DNA from: Alteromonas sp. LOR
Lineage (GTDB): Bacteria; Pseudomonadota; Gammaproteobacteria; Enterobacterales; Alteromonadaceae
DNA: 64,000 nt
Assembly: GCF_000753865.1 (NCBI RefSeq)
Contig: NZ_JQFW01000004.1
Coordinates: 62,001-126,000 of the forward strand
Direction: 5' to 3'
The translations under genes and the position numbers were made by a program. Of the stretch, positions 18,930 through 28,983 are shown piece by piece. Position 1 is the stretch's first letter. The number at the start of each line of letters is the position of its first letter. The notes below the pieces were generated by a model, which worked only from the letters and a program-made list of their open reading frames with translations, did no database searches and was not told where the DNA came from.

Positions 18930-19510
18930 CCACATCCTCACAGCTAAGCGAAGAACAAAGAGATGTATTGCAAGAGTTACTCAACATCTCAATGGGTCAG
19001 GCTGCGAACTCCCTAGCCTTGATGCTAGACACCCGCATTGACATTTCCATTCCTGAAATTTCCGCGGTTACACCAAATCAGCTCTATGACTTACTCTTTG
19101 AAACGGGTGATCTTTCCTATACTCGTCAATCTTTTATGCGGGATATTCACGGGGAAGTCATATCAATCATATCCTATTCTGGCCTATCAGAAATTGGGGC
19201 GTTGATGGATTATGATCAGCCACTTAGTGAAGAAGACACACAAGAGATTATCTTAGAGCTTTCCAATATCCTGGCGGGTGCCTGTTTATCGGGGCTGTCT
19301 GAACAGCTTAAACTCACTACAAACTTGAACATGCCGTTATTGTTTCAGCCAGACAAAGCCAGTTTTGACGGACTTCCGTGGCAGCATAGCCTGGCAATGG
19401 AAGTACAATTTTTAATTACAATTTCATCGTTCAGTATGCGGGTGATTTTTTGCCTCGACGACGAATCACTCTCTAGAATTCTCGGCACGTTGGATGTTTA
19501 TCTAAAATAG
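18926..19510 (+). CDS. CheC-like phosphatase
   Basis: CheC/CheX-type protein of 194 residues. It has two helices with the family E-x-x-N pattern: LQELLNISMGQAANSL near residue 15 and ILELSNILAGACLSGL near residue 112, the residues that in CheC remove phosphate from CheY~P. Coupled to the upstream receiver by an ATGA overlap, so that receiver is the natural partner. No chemotaxis kinase or receptor is nearby, so the process controlled is unknown. Confidence 0.85.
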   Translation: MTTSSQLSEEQRDVLQELLNISMGQAANSLALMLDTRIDISIPEISAVTPNQLYDLLFETGDLSYTRQSFMRDIHGEVISIISYSGLSEIGALMDYDQPLSEEDTQEIILELSNILAGACLSGLSEQLKLTTNLNMPLLFQPDKASFDGLPWQHSLAMEVQFLITISSFSMRVIFCLDDESLSRILGTLDVYLK

Positions 19511-19549
19511 CGAAAGAATAATGTCATTGTAAATAACACAAAGAAGCTC

Positions 19550-20446
19550 TCAGCCTAAAAGCTTCTTAATGCCCAGCAACGGGTTAAATAGTTTGTCATA
19601 GCTACTTGGGAAGAACTTATATAGCCAGTGGACTAGCTTGGCATCAGAACCAATTAAAATGCGAGGGGTCTTTTTTCTCATTCCTCTTTCAATAACCTTA
19701 GCCGCCTCTGAGGCTGAGGTACGGGCCACAGCGTCAAAATGCGCCACAATTCTGTCTTTAGTATCCTGATTACTGACATGGGCTTCGCCGGTGTTCACAT
19801 GTTTGTCTAAAGCCTGCTTTTCGCTATGGGCTGATAACACTTCGCTGGACTTAGCGATATTCGTTTTAATTCCCCCAGGTAATACACACAACACTTCAAT
19901 AGTTTTCTTTTGATACGCCATATCCTGACGCAATGCCTCACTAAACCCACGAATAGCAAATTTAGACGTGTGATATGGAGTCAGCATAGGAATTGTTATC
20001 AACCCAAAAATAGATGCCACATTAACAATGAGGCCTCGCTGCGACTTTTCTAATAACGGCATCATTTCTCTGCAACCCGTTATGGCGCCATGTAAATTCA
20101 CGTCTAACACTTTGTTAAAGTGCGCCTCAGACGTTTCATCAAAGTAGCCAAATGTGCTGATCCCTGCATTGTTCACAAGCACATCGAGACTACCAATATC
20201 TTTCTCAATAAGCTGCGCAAGCTTTTGCCAATCTGCTTTAGTGCTTACATCAGCGACTTGAGCAATGAGCACTGAATTTCCCAGTTCATCAGTGATTGCT
20301 GACAGGTTTTCTTTATTTATATCAGTAAGGATAAGACTGGCACCCAATTTAGCCAATAGCGTTGCCAAGGCATGGCCTATGCCCGAGCCAGCTCCAGTAA
20401 TAAGAATACGTTTATTTTTCCACGTCAGTGCTTGAGATTGCTTCAT
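19550..20446 (-). CDS. Short-chain dehydrogenase/reductase
   Basis: NAD(P)-dependent oxidoreductase of the classical SDR type: glycine motif TGAGSGIGHAL near residue 20, NNAGIS, catalytic Ser-Tyr-Lys (YHTSK) and a C-terminal extension of about 50 residues. I use the ATG at 20446, whose A is the last base of the upstream hydrolase stop (TAATG); six codons upstream is an alternative. It probably oxidises an alcohol or reduces a ketone in the same pathway as the monooxygenase and hydrolase it follows. Confidence 0.88.
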   Translation of the reverse strand: MKQSQALTWKNKRILITGAGSGIGHALATLLAKLGASLILTDINKENLSAITDELGNSVLIAQVADVSTKADWQKLAQLIEKDIGSLDVLVNNAGISTFGYFDETSEAHFNKVLDVNLHGAITGCREMMPLLEKSQRGLIVNVASIFGLITIPMLTPYHTSKFAIRGFSEALRQDMAYQKKTIEVLCVLPGGIKTNIAKSSEVLSAHSEKQALDKHVNTGEAHVSNQDTKDRIVAHFDAVARTSASEAAKVIERGMRKKTPRILIGSDAKLVHWLYKFFPSSYDKLFNPLLGIKKLLG

Positions 20447-21285
20447 TATATTTTCTCTAACCATCTAAAAATGTGGTTGCTTACTGCAGGTAAATGACTT
20501 CCACCAATAGTCCAATGGCACGCCTCATCAATAACCTTTAATGTGACGTTTACGGCCTCTTGAGAAGAGTCTTTTAGCGTACGATGAGTGCTGTATTTCT
20601 TTGCGATTTTTCGCTGCACTGAAACGGGTGTAATACGGTCTTGTGCGCCACACACTAACAGTATGGGGCAATGTATATCTTTGGCATTGACAAATGTTGG
20701 CGGATGACGAAACAAGAACCACATGCCAATTTCCATCGATGCCCTGCCCGATTCAAATGTCGCTTTGCGTAAAATATCGTGCTGAATCTGGGGTGTCTGG
20801 GTGTTAGCAATGCCGTACTTTACGTTCTTAAGCAGTAAGTGAGTCGTTTTCTTCCACAGCGGAAACTTAAATAGGTTATGACCGAACGTGCGTATTACCG
20901 ACCACGACCAACTGTTTATGCCAGCTGGCGAGGCGCTTGAAATTAAGACCATTTTATTAACGCCAGTGCGCGCTGCAACAAGCTGTGCCAGTAGTCCTCC
21001 CATAGAATGACCGACCAAAATAGGAGGCGCGTCTAATGTGTTAATAAACGACAAAAGAGACTCAACGTAGTCGTTGATACTAGCTTGGGCAAGCGCATTT
21101 TGCTTTGCCTTATCATTAAGCTCGGCTTTTGAAAAATGAAAGGGCAAACGGGGTGAATACACTCGGTAACCGTATTGTTCAAACTGCGCTTTCAATTCTA
21201 TCAGCGTCTCTGGTGTGCTCCACATGCCGTGAATAAGCACAACCTCAGGCGAACTACTGGATTGCTGCAGATTAGGGTGCTTCAT
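20446..21285 (-). CDS. Alpha/beta hydrolase
   Basis: 279-residue alpha/beta hydrolase: HGMWS oxyanion-hole segment near residue 19, nucleophile elbow GHSMGG near residue 95, acid in CGAQDRITP and a late His in EACHWTIGG. No signal peptide. Lying between a Baeyer-Villiger-type monooxygenase and an SDR, it is a natural candidate for cleaving the ester the monooxygenase would form. Substrate is inferred from context only. Confidence 0.85.
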   Translation of the reverse strand: MKHPNLQQSSSSPEVVLIHGMWSTPETLIELKAQFEQYGYRVYSPRLPFHFSKAELNDKAKQNALAQASINDYVESLLSFINTLDAPPILVGHSMGGLLAQLVAARTGVNKMVLISSASPAGINSWSWSVIRTFGHNLFKFPLWKKTTHLLLKNVKYGIANTQTPQIQHDILRKATFESGRASMEIGMWFLFRHPPTFVNAKDIHCPILLVCGAQDRITPVSVQRKIAKKYSTHRTLKDSSQEAVNVTLKVIDEACHWTIGGSHLPAVSNHIFRWLEKI

Positions 21286-21331
21286 AGTTTGCGCTCTTTA
21301 CATATGAGCTCTTGTGTAAAAGGCCTAGACA

Positions 21332-22858
21332 TCACGAGCTGTGTACGTCAGCAGCCGGTTTATGAAAATCGGCAAGAGGTTTATTATCGTCAAACCGCAA
21401 TACGTTGTCGGCCAGCTTACTGTGCTTTATGGCAAGTAAATCTTTTACGTATAAATCTTTGTTACACCATGGAAACTCTGAACCTTGAGAGGGTAATTCG
21501 TCCAGCTTACGCAGAATATAGCCAGACTTGAGCCCCACAATATTCTCTCTTGGCGCGTCTGGGTTGCGGTATGGATAAACGCTGTCGTGGCCGTGTTGCT
21601 CCATGTAATCAAGTAATCGACACACATAATCAAAAGTTAGCTCAGCTTTAAGGGTCCACGATGAGTTGGTATACCCAAACACCCAGACAAAATTAGGAAG
21701 CTGACTGAACATCATGCCTTTGTAATTGGTAAGCTTGTTGCCGTGTACTTTATGCCCATCCACAGATAAGTTGATATTGCCCCATAGCTGCAAATCGAGG
21801 CCGGTGGCTGGCACTATAATATCCGCATCGATATGCGTGCCATTTTTAGTTAACACGCCGGTTTGTGTGAAACGCTCGATATGATCGGTGACGATGGTGC
21901 TTTTACCTGTACGCACCGAATTAAACAGGTCTGCATCGGGCACCAGCGCCATACGCTGATCCCAAGGTTGGTAATCGGGGTTAAAATGCGTGTCTACATC
22001 TGCCGCGCCATCAAGGGCTTTAACATTCATTTTGCGCACTATTTTACGTACGAAGTCTGGAAATTTTTTCGATAGCACAAAGGACATCTGCTGTAAGGTC
22101 GTGTATTTCAGACGCATTATTCGGTTGGTTAACCCAGCAGGCAACACTCGAGATAGCACGCGAAACAGCACGTCAGAGGCAGGGCGAGACACGATATAGC
22201 TAGGAGAACGCTGCAGCATAGTTACATGCGCTGCCTTTTTTGCCATGGCAGGTACTATGGTAACCGCAGTGGCTCCACTCCCAATAACAATCACTTTCTT
22301 ACCACTATAATCTAACTCTTGTGGCCATTTTTGAGGGTGAGCAATGGTGCCTTTGAAATCATCAAAGCCTTCAAAGTCAGGTAGGTAGCCTTTATCGTAA
22401 TTATAATAGCCTGAGCAACAGGTAAAAAACTTTGCGGCAATATGGTACTCAGAACCATCTGCACGGGAAATGGTAACCAACCAGCGATTTTTAGTTGAAT
22501 CCCAATTGGCAGCTTTTACTTTTTGTTGAAAACGGATGTACTGGTTAAGACCTTCATCTCGCACCAATTCCCCTAGGTAATGTTGAATTCGTTCGGCAGT
22601 GGCAATGTACTCTCTGTCAGTCCATGGCTTAAAGGAGAACGCAAATGTGTACATATCAGAGTCTGAGCGTATACCCGGATATTTAAATAAGTCCCAGGTG
22701 CCACCAAAATTCTCACGACTTTCGATAACAGCAAACGAATTATGTGGGCGCTTTTTCTTGAGTGTATAGCTCATTCCTAAGCCAGAGATCCCAGCCCCAA
22801 CAATAAGTACGTCGAGTGCTTCATACTCAATGTGTTGTTCTTCGCTTGCTTTCATCAC
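21332..22858 (-). CDS. Flavin-containing / Baeyer-Villiger monooxygenase, AlmA-like
   Basis: FAD- and NADPH-dependent monooxygenase of 508 residues. GAGISGLG near residue 21 binds FAD, GSGATAVT near 195 binds NADPH, and FKGTIAHPQKWP near 169 fits the Baeyer-Villiger fingerprint FxGxxxHxxxWP. The segment GTWDLFKYPGIRSDSDMYT strongly resembles AlmA, linked to long-chain alkane oxidation in Acinetobacter and Alcanivorax. First gene of a minus-strand unit and divergent from an AraC-type regulator 145 bases away. Confidence 0.88.
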   Translation of the reverse strand: MMKASEEQHIEYEALDVLIVGAGISGLGMSYTLKKKRPHNSFAVIESRENFGGTWDLFKYPGIRSDSDMYTFAFSFKPWTDREYIATAERIQHYLGELVRDEGLNQYIRFQQKVKAANWDSTKNRWLVTISRADGSEYHIAAKFFTCCSGYYNYDKGYLPDFEGFDDFKGTIAHPQKWPQELDYSGKKVIVIGSGATAVTIVPAMAKKAAHVTMLQRSPSYIVSRPASDVLFRVLSRVLPAGLTNRIMRLKYTTLQQMSFVLSKKFPDFVRKIVRKMNVKALDGAADVDTHFNPDYQPWDQRMALVPDADLFNSVRTGKSTIVTDHIERFTQTGVLTKNGTHIDADIIVPATGLDLQLWGNINLSVDGHKVHGNKLTNYKGMMFSQLPNFVWVFGYTNSSWTLKAELTFDYVCRLLDYMEQHGHDSVYPYRNPDAPRENIVGLKSGYILRKLDELPSQGSEFPWCNKDLYVKDLLAIKHSKLADNVLRFDDNKPLADFHKPAADVHSS

Positions 22859-23003
22859 GTGTCACCAGATTTTATTATTATCGACTGTCACCACAATAAA
22901 GAGCAGTGACAACATAAACTATGACACAGGCTGTCAATCATTGACCTAAACGGCCATTCTGGCAATATGTGTATATGAAGAAATAGGCAAAGCTGAAAAC
23001 GTT

Positions 23004-24095
23004 ATGACGGCCAACACATCTCAACTAATTGAATCTGAGAATATATTCAAAGATAAGCACCCTTCCGGTGCTAATCAGCCGTTTAAGCGAAAGCGCTCTA
23101 TTTTGGGATTACTTCCTCTTTTTAAAGCATTGGAAGAACAAGGGCGCAGCCCACAATCAATTCTGGCTGCTCGCGGGTTATCTTTAGATAACCTGACAGG
23201 CGCCGCAATGATCGATACCAATTTAGAACTAGACATTGTGGGCGATGCGATTGAATTGCTCAACGATCCTATTTTAGGCGTAAAAGTGGGTAGCCAAGTG
23301 TCGTTTACCTCATATGGCACGTACGCCATGTTGCTAATGACAGCCGATACGTTTTTGGAATCGGCTCGCGTTGGCGCACAATTCCAGCACCTTTCTCTGC
23401 TCTTTTCCCACATGACGTTGCACTTCGACTCTCACGGTGTTGAAGTGCGCTATACCGTGCCCGATGCACCTCCAAAATTAAGAGACTTTATTGCCGATAG
23501 AGATCTTATGGGCACCTATATCTTTATGCGGGAGTTTTTGGCAGAGGCGCCACATGTGTTAGTGGGAGGTACGGTGCGTTCGAAGCCAGAACGACATCAT
23601 TTAGCAACGTATAAAAAATATTTGAATTTTGATGTGAGCTTTGACCAACCCTACAATTGGTTTCGCATTCCTGCATCCATGCTTAGGCTAAGCCAACAGC
23701 ACAGTAATGTTTGGGCCCATAAACTATATAAAGCCCAGGCCTATGAGTTGCTTAACACCTTTTACCCCGCTCAGCAGGACGTAGTAACCCAAGTAAAAAC
23801 CCTAATTGCCGGTTACCAGTCGGGCTACCCTTCTGCGTCAGAATTGGCAAACATTATTGGCGTAAGTGAGAGAACCCTTCGGCGAAAACTTGATGCGGCA
23901 GGCTCTAGCTATCGCAATATAATTGATGCGCAGCAGCAAAAACGGGCTCTTGATATGCTGTCATCACAGCGTTTACCCATTACCGCAATAGCCAGCCAAC
24001 TCGGCTACGCCGAGCCTGCCAGCTTTCTCAGAGCATTTAAGCGCTGGACGGGGCTCACGCCCAAGCGCTTTTTACAGCAGCAAAATACGCCTTAA
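23004..24095 (+). CDS. AraC-family regulator
   Basis: 363-residue regulator with an N-terminal arabinose-binding-type sensor domain (about residues 40-230) and a C-terminal double helix-turn-helix, including ASELANIIGVSERTLRRKL and ITAIASQLGYAEPASFLRAF followed by the family GLTPKRF. Transcribed away from the monooxygenase unit, so it probably controls that unit in response to a fatty or hydrocarbon-derived ligand; the ligand is a guess from context. Confidence 0.9.
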   Translation: MTANTSQLIESENIFKDKHPSGANQPFKRKRSILGLLPLFKALEEQGRSPQSILAARGLSLDNLTGAAMIDTNLELDIVGDAIELLNDPILGVKVGSQVSFTSYGTYAMLLMTADTFLESARVGAQFQHLSLLFSHMTLHFDSHGVEVRYTVPDAPPKLRDFIADRDLMGTYIFMREFLAEAPHVLVGGTVRSKPERHHLATYKKYLNFDVSFDQPYNWFRIPASMLRLSQQHSNVWAHKLYKAQAYELLNTFYPAQQDVVTQVKTLIAGYQSGYPSASELANIIGVSERTLRRKLDAAGSSYRNIIDAQQQKRALDMLSSQRLPITAIASQLGYAEPASFLRAFKRWTGLTPKRFLQQQNTP

Positions 24096-24139
24096 TGCTC
24101 TTTCGATAAGTAGCAAATTAGCTAAGTAGCTTCTGGCCT

Positions 24140-25612
24140 TTATTCACCAGCATCTGCAAGCAAACTGTAAAAGTAACTCACCGCTTGCAGGTAATCACTT
24201 ACCGCCAGCTGTTCGTTAACACCGTGGAATCGCTTCAGGCTTTCTTTATCTAGCCTTACCATCATGAATCGATATACGTTATCGGATAAGCCATAAAAAT
24301 GCTTTGCATCCGTGCCTCCCATAACCAGATATGGCGCAACTAACACGTTGTCGTCCATGCGACGAATGTTAGACTCGATGAGCTTATACCCAGTACTGTT
24401 AAGCGGCGAAAGTTGTGATGGTTCATTTTCCATAAACGTCTCAACGCTCACTCTAGAATCATCAATTGCCTCAACAATGTGCTGCTTCACACTGGCTATG
24501 CTATCACCGGGCAGAATACGTACGTTCACCACTGCACTGGCTACTGTAGGTAGTATGTTCGACTTACTGCTACCCTCCAGCATGGTGGCTGCGATGGTAG
24601 TGCGAATACCAGCAGCGCTGCTTGGCGCTGACAGCATAGACTGCTCTACAATGGGCGAGAACAACCATAAATTTGCCATGGGCAACTGCAAAGACAGCGG
24701 CGCATAAGCTGCTACATGAGAAAATGTGTTGTAGCTGTAGCTTAAATTAGTATCAAACTGGCTATTTTCTATATTAACAATGGCCTTGCTTAACACGCCT
24801 GCTGCTGTGTGATCAGGAGGCTGAGAAGAATGCCCACCCTCTGAGGCTACAGTAAGCCGCAGGTTTACAAAGCCTTTTTCAGCCACACCCACCATGGCAA
24901 CTGGCTGATCGACGCCTTTCATCAACCCTTGAGTAATTGCCCCGCCTTCATCAAGCACAAACTCAAAGCTAAGGCCTTGTTGTGCAAAATGTTCTGCAAT
25001 TTTTGCGGCGCCCTGCTTACCACCAATTTCCTCATCGTGACCAAATGCAAAATATATACTTCGCTGTGGAGAAAAGCCCTCTCTTAAACGAGTTTCCATT
25101 GCCTCAAGCAAAGCCATTACCGTTACTTTGTCGTCAATCGTTCCTCTACCCCAAACAACATCGTCTACAATGGCGCCACTAAAAGGTGCCTGCTTCCACT
25201 GCTCTGCTGTACCTTCATCTACAGGTACTACATCCATATGCCCCATAAACAATGCTGGCTTAAGAGCAGGGTTGCTGCCTTTTACATGATAAACTAAGCT
25301 GTACTGGTTAATGGTGTAATGTTCGGCCTGCTGATGAACAAGGGGAAAACTAGCGCGTATGTGTTCATGTAACCCTAAAAATGCCTGAGGGTTTAGCCTT
25401 GACGGATCATCATATGAAATGGTTTCAAACTGAATCGCTTTCGCAAATCGCGCTACCGCGGCGTCTTCGTTAAGCGGAGCTTTAGGCAGCGGACTGTCTA
25501 CCTGTAGCTGAGTGTCTTCAAAACTCAGTAACGTATTCACGTACAACACTATGCTAAGAACAAGAACGACTGACAATAAGCCAGCTATTATCTGAATTCG
25601 GGACTTTTTCAT
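24140..25612 (-). CDS. Membrane-anchored M20 peptidase (PM20D1-like)
   Basis: Zinc metallopeptidase of 490 residues with one N-terminal membrane helix (about residues 8-28), placing the catalytic part in the periplasm. Metal and catalytic motifs in order: FMGHMDVVPVD, GRGTIDDK, GHDEEIGG and a late GGTDAKHFYG. The arrangement matches the PM20D1/carboxypeptidase S branch, which acts on N-acyl amino acids or dipeptides. Single gene, not visibly linked to its neighbours. Confidence 0.87.
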   Translation of the reverse strand: MKKSRIQIIAGLLSVVLVLSIVLYVNTLLSFEDTQLQVDSPLPKAPLNEDAAVARFAKAIQFETISYDDPSRLNPQAFLGLHEHIRASFPLVHQQAEHYTINQYSLVYHVKGSNPALKPALFMGHMDVVPVDEGTAEQWKQAPFSGAIVDDVVWGRGTIDDKVTVMALLEAMETRLREGFSPQRSIYFAFGHDEEIGGKQGAAKIAEHFAQQGLSFEFVLDEGGAITQGLMKGVDQPVAMVGVAEKGFVNLRLTVASEGGHSSQPPDHTAAGVLSKAIVNIENSQFDTNLSYSYNTFSHVAAYAPLSLQLPMANLWLFSPIVEQSMLSAPSSAAGIRTTIAATMLEGSSKSNILPTVASAVVNVRILPGDSIASVKQHIVEAIDDSRVSVETFMENEPSQLSPLNSTGYKLIESNIRRMDDNVLVAPYLVMGGTDAKHFYGLSDNVYRFMMVRLDKESLKRFHGVNEQLAVSDYLQAVSYFYSLLADAGE

Positions 25613-25707
25613 TATTTATTTACCCAAAAATAGTAAAGTAAAAGGTTTGAGATAGTATTAGCACGATGCAACGATAAAGTCTTGTTGTGACAACACATAG
25701 TGCTGTT

Positions 25708-27675
25708 TTACGACTCCTTCTTTTTGGTTCGCCTACGCTTTTTATAGGCAGGCTTCACCGTTGATTTTATGCCTTTCAGCGACACAGGCACGTTGTTTGA
25801 CGCAATGTCGATAAGCTCGTGTAGGGTGTTTTCTAGTGGCTGCATAAAACTTTTATAGTTTGTCTGTTGCTCGGCAATGCCGTTTAACGTTGACTCCCAT
25901 TTAGCCGTCATATCGGGTGTTGTGCACATTTCAGGAAGGGCTTCTACCAAGCCAATTCCTGCGGGTGTAGCATTAATAATTTTGCCTTGCCGCTTCAAAA
26001 AGCCACGCTTAAACAACAGTTCTATAATTCCGGCTCGCGTGGCCTCAGTGCCCAGACCGTCAGTATCTTTTAATATTGCTTTTAAGGTTCGGTCTTTAAC
26101 AAAGCGGTTTATCCCCGTCATGGCAGCTAGCAGTGTGGCATCGGTAAAATGTTTGGGAGGTTGAGTCTGCTTTTCTAGCAACTCTCCTTTCTCGCAATGC
26201 AGGCTGTCGTTTTTGTTCAGTTCTGGCAGCGAGCCTTTTTGCCATGGGCTATCAGAGTTCGAATTACTTTCTCCGCCTTTTTTGCTATTTTTTTCGCTTT
26301 CATTATCACTGATTTTTTCAAAGAGCGCCTTCCATCCCAGTTGCTCGGTTAAATTGGCAGTTGTAGCAAACTTGCCACCTGCAATGGTTAGTGCTATGTG
26401 GGTTTGTTGATAAATAAAGGCAGGATAAAACTGAGCAAGATACTGCCTAACAATAAGGCCATACACGTTTCGTTCTAGCTGACTTAAGGAAAGCCCTAAA
26501 GGTGACTTTTCTGTAGGGATAATGGCATGGTGAGCGCTAACTTTCGCATTATTCCACGCTTTGGACTTAATAGAAGTATCTGCTTGTTGAGCCGCACTAG
26601 AAAACGGTAACTCTGCTTTGGCAAGCATAGCCACAATGGACTTCGCTAAGGAGAATTGCTCGCTGGGAAGGTATCGGCAGTCTGAGCGAGGATAGGTAAT
26701 GAGCTTGTGTTTTTCGTACAGCGACTGACACACATCGAGCACCAGCTTGGCGTTCATACCAAATTGCTTAGCCGCATCAATTTGTAGGGTTGAAAGATTG
26801 AAAGGTAAAGGTGCATTCAGCTTTTTCTGCTGCTTTTTAATATCATCAATGGTTGCAGGTTGATTCGATATCCTTCCTACCACATTTTCAGCTAGCCCTC
26901 TTGAAAGTACACGCCCCTCATCATCCATATAAGCCTGACACGCCTCGCTAGGCTGCCACTTTGCAGTAAACGGTTGCTGTGAAGGCGTTGTAATATGGGC
27001 CAACACCTCATAAAAAGGCTTCGATACGAAATTGCTAATTTCCTTATCTCTATTTACCACCAGCCCCAATACGGGTGTTTGCACTCGCCCTACAGAAAGC
27101 ACCCCTTGATAACCAACTTTACCACCTTGAATAGTATAGGCTCGCGTTAGGTTAATACCGTATAGCCAGTCGGCGCGGCTTCTTGCCAATGCTGATACCG
27201 AAAGAGGAATAAAATGCTTATTAGGTTGCAGCTGATTTAATGAACGCTTTACCGCGGGTAAGTTTAAATCGCTGATAAGTAAGCGCTGCATGCTGTCGCG
27301 CTTTTGCGGAGTTACGTTGAGATAATCGATAACCTCATCAACCAGAAGTTGCCCTTCCCTGTCTGGGTCGCCAGCATGAATAATTTGGCTACACTGCTTC
27401 ACAAATTTACGGATAATCGCTAGCTGGCTTTTTGTTTTATATTTTGGTTTTAGCTGCCACTGGTTAGGGATAATAGGTAAGTGTTCTAACTGCCATTTCT
27501 TAAACTTTTCATCGTAACTATCGGGGTCTGCTTGCTCGAGAATATGGCCCACACACCACGTAACTACATCGCCACCAGCTGTTTCGATATAACCTTGGTG
27601 CTTTTTTTGAGGTTTAGGTAAGGCCTCTGCGATGGCTCTTCCTAGGCTAGGTTTCTCGGCAATGTATAACTTCAT
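25708..27675 (-). CDS. topB: DNA topoisomerase III
   Basis: Type IA topoisomerase that decatenates replication intermediates. It begins MKLYIAEKPSLGRAIAEALP with the TOPRIM domain; HAGDPDREGQLLVDEV holds the metal-binding acids, and the active-site Tyr lies in LITYPRSDCRYLP near residue 330. RQTQPP-like EKQTQPPKHFTDATLLAAM is typical of the family. Length 655 matches E. coli TopB; the C-terminal tail is basic (KKRRRTKKK), as usual for DNA contact. Confidence 0.95.
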   Translation of the reverse strand: MKLYIAEKPSLGRAIAEALPKPQKKHQGYIETAGGDVVTWCVGHILEQADPDSYDEKFKKWQLEHLPIIPNQWQLKPKYKTKSQLAIIRKFVKQCSQIIHAGDPDREGQLLVDEVIDYLNVTPQKRDSMQRLLISDLNLPAVKRSLNQLQPNKHFIPLSVSALARSRADWLYGINLTRAYTIQGGKVGYQGVLSVGRVQTPVLGLVVNRDKEISNFVSKPFYEVLAHITTPSQQPFTAKWQPSEACQAYMDDEGRVLSRGLAENVVGRISNQPATIDDIKKQQKKLNAPLPFNLSTLQIDAAKQFGMNAKLVLDVCQSLYEKHKLITYPRSDCRYLPSEQFSLAKSIVAMLAKAELPFSSAAQQADTSIKSKAWNNAKVSAHHAIIPTEKSPLGLSLSQLERNVYGLIVRQYLAQFYPAFIYQQTHIALTIAGGKFATTANLTEQLGWKALFEKISDNESEKNSKKGGESNSNSDSPWQKGSLPELNKNDSLHCEKGELLEKQTQPPKHFTDATLLAAMTGINRFVKDRTLKAILKDTDGLGTEATRAGIIELLFKRGFLKRQGKIINATPAGIGLVEALPEMCTTPDMTAKWESTLNGIAEQQTNYKSFMQPLENTLHELIDIASNNVPVSLKGIKSTVKPAYKKRRRTKKKES

Positions 27676-27907
27676 CGGCTCTATTTAGCATATTATTTTG
27701 AGTGGATGGTGCATGTTTGACTACATGTGGAGGCTTTGTATAGAAGCTGTTTTCGAGGCTTCATCTGAATCTTTTTCTGTAGCTATATGTAACTGCGTTC
27801 AACTACCTGTAACTACTCACATGAAAACTCGTTTAACGAGTACTTTATTATGTCTATCGTCATATTAAATAACCACTGTCATTATATCCAGTCATTTCTA
27901 TCAGGCA

Positions 27908-28007
27908 GCGTTTTAGTAGTCTGGTTTAGTAGCCTGGTTTAGTCGCATTAGTTTAGAAGCTTGGTTTAATCGTCTAGTTTTGAAGCATAGTTTTGAAGCA
28001 TATAAGG
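27908..28007. repeat. 13-bp imperfect tandem array
   Basis: About seven units resembling GCCTGGTTTAGTC, mostly 13 bp with one of 14, ending exactly at the stop codon of the minus-strand DUF3307 gene. It fills much of the 332-base spacer between topB and that gene. The remainder of the spacer (27676-27907) shows no gene. Confidence 0.75.
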
Positions 28008-28961
28008 TCACAGCTTGCCCATACACCATTTTGCTACAAGGCCCGTCGCGATTGTAATAACCACACTGGTCAGCGTGCCTAGCAACACATACTCGGTAAG
28101 CTTTTTGTCTTCGCTCTTTGTTAAATCGCCAAACCTAAAGATGGACTTTGCAGCAATTAAAAAGCCAATTGCAGCAAATTGATTCAACAACACAAAAGTA
28201 AGAATAAGTAGTCGCTCTAAATAGCCAATACGCTGACCCGCCATGGCTAAGGTGCGCTGCACTGGAAGCTGCACTAATTCGCTGGTGCGTTTAGGGTTAG
28301 TCAGCTCCTCTAGCTCTTGGGTCCATGGCGAAAGCAGCTGTTTTATAACAATAGAAGTAGGACTTAAAATGATTAAATAAGCGAGCAGCAGTACCAAATG
28401 CTGATAGTTTATGGCGTAAATATGCTGCAGTAATGGCGCGAACTGTTGTGTTAACAGCGCCCACAAGATGATAGCAACGGTAATATGCGCAGCTTGATCG
28501 ATAACAAAAGCAAAGGTGGTTGGGCTAGTGTAAGACTTAATTGCGTCAATGATAAAATGAGTCACCGTTACGCCAATAGCCACTAAAAATAAGGGTATAA
28601 GCTCTATTGCCGTTACACTTGATGCAGATAGACCTGTTGTAGAAATACCTGTTATAGAAACACCTGTTGCAGCAGCGCCAGTCTCTTTTGTCGCAAGTGT
28701 GGCAAATAAAGATAAAATCAATAGAGCAAAAAATGCCAGCACGCCGTGAAGTAAAGCATGTAAGTACAATGCCGGAGACAGCAGATGTTTAGTATTGCGA
28801 CTTTTTACCCAGCCGGTAGGCTGAAAATAGAAGTCTCCCAACACGTGGGCTACCAAGAGTCCGGCTAGCAGGGCTAGCTGTTGTAACTGCAGCTGCTCTG
28901 CACCTATTCCACCCATACTCAGCACTCCTATGCTCAACACCTCTATACCAATAGCTTCCAT
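28008..28961 (-). CDS. DUF3307 integral membrane protein
   Basis: 317-residue membrane protein with about seven hydrophobic helices. The opening segment LVAHVLGDFYFQPTGWV and following LYLHALLHGVLAF carry the His/Asp pattern of DUF3307. I place the start at 28961 because AGGAG lies 8 bases upstream; the longer frame reaches into the upstream gene. Two stretches (near residues 6-18 and 90-115) are coded by short direct repeats (GIS-TTG type). Function unknown; always check with the adjacent SatD-like gene. Confidence 0.8.
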   Translation of the reverse strand: MEAIGIEVLSIGVLSMGGIGAEQLQLQQLALLAGLLVAHVLGDFYFQPTGWVKSRNTKHLLSPALYLHALLHGVLAFFALLILSLFATLATKETGAAATGVSITGISTTGLSASSVTAIELIPLFLVAIGVTVTHFIIDAIKSYTSPTTFAFVIDQAAHITVAIILWALLTQQFAPLLQHIYAINYQHLVLLLAYLIILSPTSIVIKQLLSPWTQELEELTNPKRTSELVQLPVQRTLAMAGQRIGYLERLLILTFVLLNQFAAIGFLIAAKSIFRFGDLTKSEDKKLTEYVLLGTLTSVVITIATGLVAKWCMGKL

Positions 28962-28983
28962 ACTAAATCTCCTAGGTCTGCTA

